A DNA stretch of 64,000 bases, taken from Lycorma delicatula (taxonomy: Eukaryota; Arthropoda; Insecta; Hemiptera; Fulgoridae). Within the stretch, counting starts at the first letter, position 1; each line of letters starts with the position of its first letter. The notes beneath the pieces were generated by a model, which searched no databases, was not told where the DNA came from, and worked only from the letters and a program-made list of their open reading frames with translations. Location of the stretch: the NCBI RefSeq assembly GCF_047948215.1, contig NC_134464.1, positions 37,889,020-37,953,019 of the forward strand, given 5' to 3'. Positions 60,501 to 64,000 of the stretch are shown here, piece by piece. Made by a program: the position numbers and the translations under genes.

Positions 60501-63500
60501 TAGTCACGGTTCTGCCTACGAAATCATCCACAACAAACTTGGATTTCATAAAGTCTGTCCAAGATGGGTCCCAAAACAACTCCCACAATTGCATAAACAA
60601 ACGCGCTTGGACATCTGCCAGAAACATTTGGGTCGCTATGGTAACCAAACGGGACATCTTCTTAAACAGAATCATTACTGGTGACGAAACATGTGTCCAC
60701 CATTACGAGCCGGAGAGTAAACGGCAGAGTATGGAATGGAAACATCCAAATTAGCCCTGCAAAAAAAAGTTCAAGACCCAACCATCCGCATGAAAACTGA
60801 TGCTTACGGTTTTTTGGAACTCACAAGGCCCATTACTGGAACATTATGAGGAAAGGGGCACGACAATAAACAGTGCGCGTTACAGTGAGATGCTTACTAT
60901 CAAGCTGAAGCCTGCAATTCGAAGCAAACGCCGAGTACTGCTGTCGATACGTGTTGTGTTATTGCACGACAATGCCCACACTGCTGAAACGCTCCAGAAA
61001 CTCAACTTTGAAGTACTGGCTCATCCTCCGTATAGTCCTGATCTTGCCCCTTCTGACTACCACTTGTTTGGTCCACTCAGAGGCATTAAGGAGCCGTCGG
61101 TTTACCTCGGACGAAACAGTGAAAGAAGCGGTGCATTCCTGGCTCGCAGCTCAACCGAATACCTTCTTTTATGAGGGCATCAGGAAGCTTGTGCAACAAT
61201 GGACCAAGTACGTTGAAATGCAAGGGGACTATGTTGAAAAATAATGTACATATAAGTTTCATATTTGTATTGCAATAAAATTTATAACTACATTGCGGAT
61301 AATAATTGACTTTCCCTCGTATGTCCCAAACATTCAACATCTTTTTAATTTTTTTTAGAATTTTATAATTTTTATCAAATAAACTTCAAACTTAGAAACT
61401 TAAAAATCTTCAGACATCTTATCAGCATCACGACATTTCTGAAAATTTTAATGGTTTTGTTTAAACTTTGAAGCAAAACAATAGCAGTATAAATCAGGAA
61501 AGAAAATATTTAATCCAAAATACAAAGTCGTCTAATATTATGATTACATAAACATTTCTTATTTTATTATTAACACCCTTATTGTTGACATGATTCATTA
61601 AATGTTTTGTAAATAAATTTAATAATATTGCAGTAATATTTGCAATGTAATTATTATTTGCAATTACTCTAACTGAAACAGATTACAGTCAATATTAATT
61701 TATGACCATCAATTACATAGTTTAAGATAAAAGTAGAATTAATTAAAAATATACCTTTAATTCAATTTCATGTAGTTATACTGATATGACATGTAAAAAG
61801 CAAAAAGATATGACTTATAAAAAGACAGTTAACCAAAATAGTTAATGCTTGTTATACAATTAAGAAACAGTAACATTCTTTTGTCAAGAACGCCTACTGT
61901 CAATTCAATTCCACATCTAAATTATCTACATCCGTAAAATTCTAAATATAATTGAAGATGTAAAACATTTATAGTTTTTTTTTAGACTTGTGCCTGAAAT
62001 ATTTAAGGCTGTCTCAAACAAATACACCTTGTAGCACCAACATTAAAAGCACAATCCAAAATCCACAAACAATATTAATAAAAAATGGTACTCTTAAACT
62101 TATTACTTACTACTTGGCAGTCCCTGCATTCAAACAACCAAAATTTCTTCTAGGGTATTTAAAAATGATAAATATGAATCAAAGCAAGGATAAAATATAA
62201 ATTTATTTTCTAGATTTTATTCAGAAATTTATCTTTAACATTAAAAGAATTTAACTATGTTAAAACTAATTTTTTCATAATGTACATATATAAAAAGTTT
62301 AATCTGAAAAAAAGCTTCTTACAATTTTACTCTTAGATTGCATAAAAAGTTTTGGGCTTACATGAAATTGTTTCCAGTGATTATTAATTTCTGATAAAAA
62401 TAAATGTAATAAAAAAATGAGTAAAATAAAAAAAAAAGATCAAATTCCTGTCAAGTTATAATATCCCATTAATATCTTCTTTTTTAATACGCTTTTTTAA
62501 ACTCACACTGTGTGACCTATTAATGTCTTCACAATTTTTTCCAAAAATTTAACATTATCAGTCAACCTCATAAATAAGTTACCAAACCAAATTTAACAAA
62601 TGTAAATTACACTTTTGCTAATGTATAAAGCAAAATTTATTTCAAAATGTCCATTTATCCATGTGTCTTTATAACTAAGAATTTTTTTTTTACAAAGATA
62701 TGTCAGAAGAGAATAGTGTTTTGATTGTAAGTTTTTGTCTGTGTTCTTGAAATTTGACAACGACTGTACTGATTTTAATGAAACAAGTATCAAATGATTC
62801 TTTTTTAATACTTGAGAGAAACTGTTCATAAAATTTGAACAAAAAGACAAATGATTTCATATTTTTTTCCAAAAATGAAATCAAAATTATTCTAAACATA
62901 AAGTTTGGTATAAAAAATAAAAGTGCTTGAAAAAACATATAAGGTATAACAGGATTTCATAAAAATGTTATGCATTAAAAAAAAATTATGAAAATAAAAA
63001 TAATTATACAATTAACTAAATTAAACATGATCGACCATTAAATAAATGATTATAGAAATTATTCTGAAGAGAACATTTTAAATTATTACACCAGCTACCA
63101 TAATGGAGTGGTAATTCCAGCTTTAAATCCAAGTAATTTTCTCTACAGAATACAATTTTCATTTAATATTAGCAATATTGTGAATAATCTTAAAATTTCA
63201 ATTTTCTGAAAATTAAATAAAAATAATTTAAATATTAATTTTAAAAAAAATACTACTATTTTTTTTTCCTTAAAATAGATTTAAAAAATTGTGAAACGCT
63301 AAAAATACAATTCATTTTTTGTAAAGTCTCTTAAGAATATCTGGTTTAATGAATTTTATTATAATAATTATATATATATACGTTATTCTTATTATTTTCC
63401 ATAATACTTTTTTATTTTATTTATTCTTTTCAGTCATGTGTTAACAATACTTTGTTTACACAACGAAAATATTGAATTTAATTGAAGGATTTTCTGTTTG

Positions 63501-63814
63501 GCTTTTTAAACAAATTCAAAGATTTCAAAAAATCTAATGTCCTTTTTCCTTAAAAAATAAATTTCATTACTTATCTTTTACCAACTGCTAGAAAAGTAAA
63601 ATCTATAAAACTGCATGAACACACGTGCACGCGCGCGCGCACACACACATACAATATTGAAGTAGAACTGCATATAAAAAAAATCCTGAAATAATTTGCA
63701 GTACTTACTTTGTCTACAAGGTTCATGTGGTAATACTTCAGAATTTGATGGAATTGTAATAAAAATAATAGTTAATATTACACCAAAAATGGCATATTGT
63801 GAAAAGTATGCCAT
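45480..63814 (-). CDS. NPC2-like (ML-domain) lipid-binding protein gene, span of exons 1-3
   Basis: This span covers three minus-strand exons: 63814-63709, 52248-52117 and 45649-45480. All junctions are GT-AG and the phases agree (1, 1, then 0 at the best donor). Together they encode 136 residues: a signal peptide, then most of an ML (MD-2-related lipid-recognition) beta-sandwich as in NPC2, a secreted or lysosomal carrier of sterols and other lipids that in arthropods also serves in chemosensory and immune roles. The family is usually 145-170 residues, so a last exon of 25-40 codons is missing here; a candidate is at 2448-2560. Introns of 11.5 and 6.5 kb are packed with transposon relics. 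No other host gene was found in the window. Confidence 0.88.
45967..46115 (-). mobile_element. tRNA-derived SINE, second family (C)
   Basis: On the minus strand a tRNA-like head is clear: tggcagagtggtagcatctt (box A region) and caggtttgaatccctg (box B). It continues into caggcatggcattttcatat and a tail near gtggtgacatcatc. The head is unrelated to that of families A/B. It sits in intron 2 of the NPC2-like gene, just upstream of exon 3 in transcript order. Confidence 0.85.
46750..46833 (-). mobile_element. SINE family C, short copy
   Basis: The minus strand reads tctgtggcagtgatagtgcc, then cctgggtttgaatccctacc and an A/T-rich end. It matches the head of the copy at 45967-46115 but lacks the body, so it is truncated or a tRNA-like solo head. 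Confidence 0.75.
47030..47350 (-). mobile_element. SINE, variant subfamily B, near full length
   Basis: On the minus strand it starts at aaaccctctgggttagtcaa, passes cagctgttgagaatttta and a box B-like tttgagtcc, then atatggatttgaatgcta, ggtttcaattaaccacatgt, and a 3' part unlike family A that reaches a (TAAA)n-like tail at about 47030-47055. It shares the variant 3' part with 38154-38310. Confidence 0.82.
47405..49686 (+). mobile_element. Decayed I/Jockey-like LINE with RNase H and poly(A)
   Basis: Plus-strand fragments in order are a reverse-transcriptase core (47431-47706), the region after the catalytic box with LLQNTISHLESWCKTTGFTF and SLDNTKCICFSHLM (47890-48000), a thumb-like part near 48040-48300, an RNase H-like stretch starting YTDDSK near 48725, and a final segment with IGHTRLTHGYLM (49265-49300), as in I-type elements just before the zinc-binding C-terminus. 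The copy ends with gataacgcggaagcg and an A-run at about 49675. The 5' half including the endonuclease is missing. It lies in intron 2 of the NPC2-like gene. Confidence 0.85.
47431..47706 (+). pseudogene. Reverse-transcriptase core fragment of the I/Jockey-like LINE
   Basis: The longest open piece of the element reads EQCSFRLGRSATNHAVAMES (usual EQ-GFR-GRST-DH), then VAVFFDMQKVYDTAWR (the first catalytic Asp motif, usual VFFDLEKAYDT-WR), GILNKLHEWGIQGNL and FISGFLSSQSFQV. A stop follows directly. The catalytic YADD box farther on is not intact (reads LFVDDF in another frame near 47830). Confidence 0.88.
49930..50150 (+). mobile_element. tRNA-derived SINE, family A
   Basis: The head gggctgatctagcggttaac and box B gagattcgaatcccagtaaa are followed by acttttatatggatac, tagttgggattcaattaacc, acactctctggaatgttcaa and gactatacctcatttacatg. 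This is the same order as the copies at 9316 and 51644. The 3' tail is diverged. Confidence 0.85.
50250..50440. repeat. (AAT)n-rich low-complexity tract
   Basis: Runs of aataataat broken by caa, aac and cag triplets. The hydrophobic minus-strand frame at 50233-50418 is an artefact of this repeat. Confidence 0.9.
50700..51260 (-). mobile_element. LTR-like or promoter-like module
   Basis: This block of higher GC and CpG differs from its flanks. On the minus strand it holds a TATA box (tataaata at about 50882-50889) set in ggagtataaatactcc, an initiator-like ttcag about 30 bases on, and a donor-like aggtgagt near 50820-50827. Its other end (51200-51260, plus-strand ttagttgaacagattgcaac) recurs at 58980-59025, so at least that end belongs to a dispersed repeat. 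A solo LTR read on the minus strand fits, with U3 upstream of the TATA box. No matching second LTR or internal gag/pol was seen; an unrelated host promoter is the alternative. Confidence 0.4.
50881..50890 (-). promoter_or_regulatory. TATA box inside a small palindrome
   Basis: GGAGTATAAATACTCC on the minus strand (50879-50894) is a 7-bp inverted repeat around a canonical TATAAATA. An initiator-like TTCAG lies about 30 bases downstream, which is the expected spacing. Confidence 0.45.
51270..51628. other. AT-rich spacer with TA microsatellite
   Basis: Contains about 14 TA/AT dinucleotides at 51559-51588 and a small tandem of agtgatttattgcatga-like sequence near 51450-51495. Nothing else recognised. 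Confidence 0.6.
51644..51968 (-). mobile_element. Full-length SINE family A with perfect target-site duplication
   Basis: The 325-bp insertion is bounded by identical 15-base repeats AAACATGAAATACCT at 51629-51643 and 51969-51983. On the minus strand it starts aacccactgggttggtctag, with a tRNA-like box A and the B box-like cattcaagtcc, then the family body gggtttcaattaaccacaca, the cattcatcatctgaagaatt part and an A-rich (AAAG)n tail. The perfect duplication marks this as one of the younger insertions in the window. It serves as the reference for the other family A copies. It lies in intron 2 of the NPC2-like gene. Confidence 0.97.
52117..52248 (-). CDS. NPC2-like gene, exon 2
   Basis: A 132-nt exon between a tttgtag acceptor and a GTATGT donor, phase 1 at both ends. 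It encodes KDEKYTLACTVHEVRVSPCP, then EVSSNKPCKLTYGKNGSISF and DYSA. The stretch HEVRVSPCP-x-PCKL-x-G is the hallmark of NPC2 proteins (VKEVNVSPCPTQPC-L-KG in vertebrates), holding the second conserved disulfide; here the loop between these two Cys is longer. The Cys in LACTV takes the position of the first conserved family Cys. Confidence 0.94.
52255..55604. other. Intron 1, distal part, nothing recognised
   Basis: About 3.3 kb of AT-rich intron without a readable element or exon. Confidence 0.5.
55605..57325 (-). mobile_element. 5'-truncated RTE LINE copy, decayed
   Basis: This copy has the family 3' end (cttcagtcatttgcctggtt at 55620) and runs to about 57325, matching residues from about 400 to the end of the intact ORF at 10449-13406. 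Readable parts include PGIDGIPAELLHSAGEEALD (56861-57196), a FIDLKKTFDNVDW-like strand (56505-56918), and MLRFVDDIVILAKC (56103-56414), where the catalytic FADD is FVDD. Several frameshifts and stops make it dead. It lies in intron 1 of the NPC2-like gene, in the same orientation as the gene. Confidence 0.95.
57326..58231. other. Intron 1 spacer, nothing recognised
   Basis: AT-rich sequence without identified features. Confidence 0.5.
58232..59637. mobile_element. 1.4-kb element with long inverted-repeat arms
   Basis: The left arm (58232-58412, starting gagtgtcaacatttctttta) and the right arm (59448-59637, its reverse complement) match over about 185 bp with scattered mismatches and small indels. 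They share blocks such as gagttaaaattattaaaaat, tatcaata, and agaacttgtttttccaaaga. The outer ends are sharp, both at gagtgtcaac. The one-kilobase interior holds no ORF, but includes an LTR-like end repeat (58980-59025). The structure suits a foldback or long-TIR non-autonomous DNA transposon. No target-site duplication was apparent. Confidence 0.8.
59638..60047. other. Intron 1 spacer with TATG/TA-rich simple repeats
   Basis: Simple sequence of tatgta and tata type at about 59740-59940. Nothing else. Confidence 0.6.
60048..61319 (+). mobile_element. Full-length mariner transposon
   Basis: The 1272-bp element starts cgagggtaagtcaattatta and ends with the reverse complement of cgagggaaagtcaattatta. 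The terminal inverted repeats extend about 40 bp (to tagttata) with few mismatches. TA target-site dinucleotides flank it at 60046-60047 and 61320-61321. It contains one transposase gene on the plus strand with frameshifts, so it is complete in length but inactive. It lies in intron 1 of the NPC2-like gene, in the opposite orientation to it. Confidence 0.97.
60190..61244 (+). pseudogene. mariner transposase, frameshifted
   Basis: The protein catalyses cut-and-paste transposition through a D,D,34D active site. Readable parts in order are VSGTEIHQRLSVQYGN-like and SVYKWIEKF (helix-turn-helix), VTIDEVAHRLQISHGSAYEI and RWVPKQLPQLHK (linker, normally WVP-L), ITGDETCVHHYEPESKRQSM (first Asp; the usual Trp is Cys), VFWNSQGPLLEHY, VVLLHDNAHTAETL (second Asp; RPH lost), HPPYSPDLAPSDYHLFG (third Asp), FTSDETVKEAVHSWLA and a terminal MQGDYVEK. 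At least four frameshifts or stops break it. All three catalytic Asp survive, so decay is fairly recent or by small indels. Confidence 0.93.
61322..63708. other. Intron 1, proximal part, nothing recognised
   Basis: AT-rich intron. Besides the simple repeat at 63627-63652, no feature was identified. Confidence 0.5.
63627..63652. repeat. Alternating (CG)n(CA)n tract
   Basis: acgcgcgcgcgcacacacac, an alternating purine-pyrimidine tract of the kind that can adopt Z-DNA, located about 60 bases inside intron 1 from the exon 1 donor. Confidence 0.9.
63709..63814 (-). CDS. NPC2-like gene, exon 1 (start codon and signal peptide)
   Basis: The exon opens at an ATG preceded by a favourable A-rich context (ccataaagATGG) and ends at the donor AAA|GTAAGT after 35 codons plus one base. 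It encodes MAYFSQYAIFGVILTIIFIT followed by IPSNSEVLPHEPCRQ. The run of hydrophobic residues from about 8 to 22 is a signal peptide, with cleavage likely near PSNS or SEV, so the product is secreted. The extra Cys in PCRQ is not one of the standard NPC2 six and may compensate for the C-terminal Cys missing in the candidate last exon. Confidence 0.85.
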
Positions 63815-63923
63815 CTTTATGGATGTATTGTATATACACTAGTTATTATCCAAACACTGTCTGACAAACTAGATAGTAAGATCACAGTCCTTTAATTAAC
63901 CCCCTCCCTACTACTGATAGCAA

Positions 63924-63929
63924 TTTATA
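63924..63929 (-). promoter_or_regulatory. Candidate TATA box of the NPC2-like gene
   Basis: TATAAA on the minus strand (in gctgtataaattgc) lies 110 bases upstream of the start codon, giving a 5' UTR of about 80 bases if transcription starts 30 bases downstream. No strong initiator was seen at that point, so it is tentative in this AT-rich DNA. Confidence 0.4.
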
Positions 63930-64000
63930 CAGCATTATTTTCATTTCTTAAGTTGTTGAACTTTGTTTTTGATTAGTTTATACATTAGTTTATCTATCTT

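Overview
The window is about 64 kb of AT-rich nuclear DNA from an insect, most plausibly a hemipteran. The reasons are spliced genes with long introns, a dense mix of decayed LINEs, tRNA-derived SINEs and Tc1/mariner and piggyBac relics, CpG-poor DNA with a few CpG-rich islands, and a secreted NPC2-type lipid-binding protein gene of the sort that is multi-copy in arthropods. No tRNA, rRNA, CRISPR or prokaryote-like operon was seen. The species cannot be named from sequence alone.

The only host gene I can defend is an NPC2-like (ML/MD-2-related lipid-recognition domain) gene on the minus strand. Exon 1 (63709-63814, signal peptide), exon 2 (52117-52248) and exon 3 (45480-45649) join in phase through consensus splice sites and encode 136 residues. 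The C-terminal end is missing near exon 3. A possible last exon lies at 2448-2560. It fits in frame only if the second of two overlapping donors of exon 3 is used, and it would make the gene about 61 kb long, with nearly the whole window intronic.

Layout. 1-1190: CpG-rich DNA with a duplicated CCAAT-containing module. 5030-7640: a tandem array of about 41 copies of a 61-bp repeat with a 732-bp higher-order duplication. 9316-9591: a SINE with target-site duplication. 10077-13720: an RTE-clade LINE with an intact 985-residue endonuclease/reverse-transcriptase ORF, preceded by an oppositely oriented 3' stub of the same family. 15227-16260: the 3' end of another LINE carrying three 238-bp tandem repeats and poly(A). 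16885-17390 and 31150-31500: C-terminal and N-terminal pieces of one uncharacterised multi-copy arthropod protein family. 20726-21270: reverse-transcriptase relic. 23024-23300, 36520-37166, 39070-39640 and 41709-42526: relics of several Tc1/mariner-type elements. 26760-27530: piggyBac relic. 35359-36300: 5'-truncated R1-type LINE with a terminal stem-loop. 45.9-51.97 kb (intron 2): two SINE families, a decayed I-like LINE and an LTR-like promoter module. 52.2-63.7 kb (intron 1): a 5'-truncated RTE copy, a 1.4-kb inverted-repeat element and a full-length but frameshifted mariner.

The genes do not form a pathway. The window is a host gene whose introns have been filled by successive waves of transposons, of which only the RTE copy at 10-13.7 kb still looks coding-competent.
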